From the NCBI GenBank assembly GCA_030612565.1, contig JAUWNQ010000032.1, forward strand, positions 1 to 6,428: a stretch of 6,428 nt of DNA, read 5' to 3'. Below the pieces are notes generated by a model. That model was not told where the DNA came from, did not search any database, and saw only the letters and a program-made list of their open reading frames with translations. This stretch comes from Candidatus Bipolaricaulota bacterium. Lineage in GTDB: Bacteria > Bipolaricaulota > Bipolaricaulia > UBA7950 > UBA9294. Made by a program: the position numbers and the translations under genes. Below, one piece after another: positions 6,165 through 6,428 of the stretch (within the stretch, counting starts at the first letter, position 1; every line of letters begins with the position of its first letter).

Positions 6165-6428
6165 TCAGTCCTCTTCTCCGATCGCGTACCGGGCGAAGCG
6201 CTTGACAAAGATGTTCTCACCGGTCTTCGAGCGCAGGTCCGCAAGCAGGTCCTCTATCGTGTGGGAAGGATCCTTGACGAACGGCTGCTTGAGGAGACAG
6301 GCTTCGATGTAGAACTTATCTATTCGGCCATCAACGATCTTCTCGATCATCTCAGCCGGCTTCCACTCCTTCTGCATCTCATTTCGAGAGGTCTCTTGCT
6401 TCTCTAATATGACCTCTACGGGGATGTC
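6165..6428 (-). CDS. tsf: Elongation factor Ts, C-terminal 87 residues, cut by window edge
   Basis: The frame is open to the right edge, so only the C-terminus is present. EF-Ts is the guanine nucleotide exchange factor that recharges EF-Tu during translation. The text EMIEKIVDGRIDKFYIEACL, then LLKQPFVKDPSHTIEDLLAD and GENIFVKRFARYAIGE, matches the highly conserved end of bacterial EF-Ts. An internal ATG at 6377 is not the start, because the frame continues upstream with EF-Ts-like residues. The TGA stop adjoins the GTG of pyrH, whose ribosome binding site lies in the last codons of this gene. rpsB would be expected just upstream, outside the window. Confidence 0.95.
   Translation of the reverse strand, partial: DIPVEVILEKQETSRNEMQKEWKPAEMIEKIVDGRIDKFYIEACLLKQPFVKDPSHTIEDLLADLRSKTGENIFVKRFARYAIGEED

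Overview
This 6.4 kb window of bacterial chromosome carries six protein genes, all on the minus strand, plus one broken plus-strand remnant. The left gene encodes a tungsten or molybdenum aldehyde:ferredoxin oxidoreductase homologue, so an anaerobe is likely. The genes average high-50s % GC by eye, use some GTG starts and have Gram-positive-like Shine-Dalgarno sequences. Nothing fixes the phylum; a deep-branching anaerobic lineage fits, but that is a guess.

Read right to left, in the direction of transcription. The window opens inside tsf (EF-Ts), followed with no spacing by pyrH (UMP kinase, GTG start), the usual bacterial tsf-pyrH pair. About 580 bases without an intact gene follow (4895-5474). 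They hold what looks like the 3' end (domains V and VI) of a group II intron and, on the plus strand beside it, the C-terminal remnant of a small protein gene. I found no frr after pyrH.

The next cluster is a small exported or membrane protein with striking glycine zippers, then xpt (xanthine phosphoribosyltransferase), guaA (GMP synthase) and a secreted protein with a C-terminal chagasin-like (I42) cysteine protease inhibitor domain. Gaps are 41, 41 and 72 bases. Xpt makes XMP from xanthine and GuaA turns XMP into GMP, so these two form a compact guanine-nucleotide salvage unit. The two exported proteins flanking it have no obvious link to purines.

A 154-base gap then precedes the oxidoreductase gene, which runs off the left edge. 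This gap holds a good promoter candidate, a strong ribosome binding site and three tandem copies of a 14-bp partly palindromic repeat that overlaps the -35 element. This looks like a regulator-binding array for the oxidoreductase gene.

The points most worth a second look are this 14-bp array, the intron fragment beside the broken small gene, and the glycine-zipper membrane protein. I see no CRISPR array, tRNA, rRNA or complete insertion sequence.
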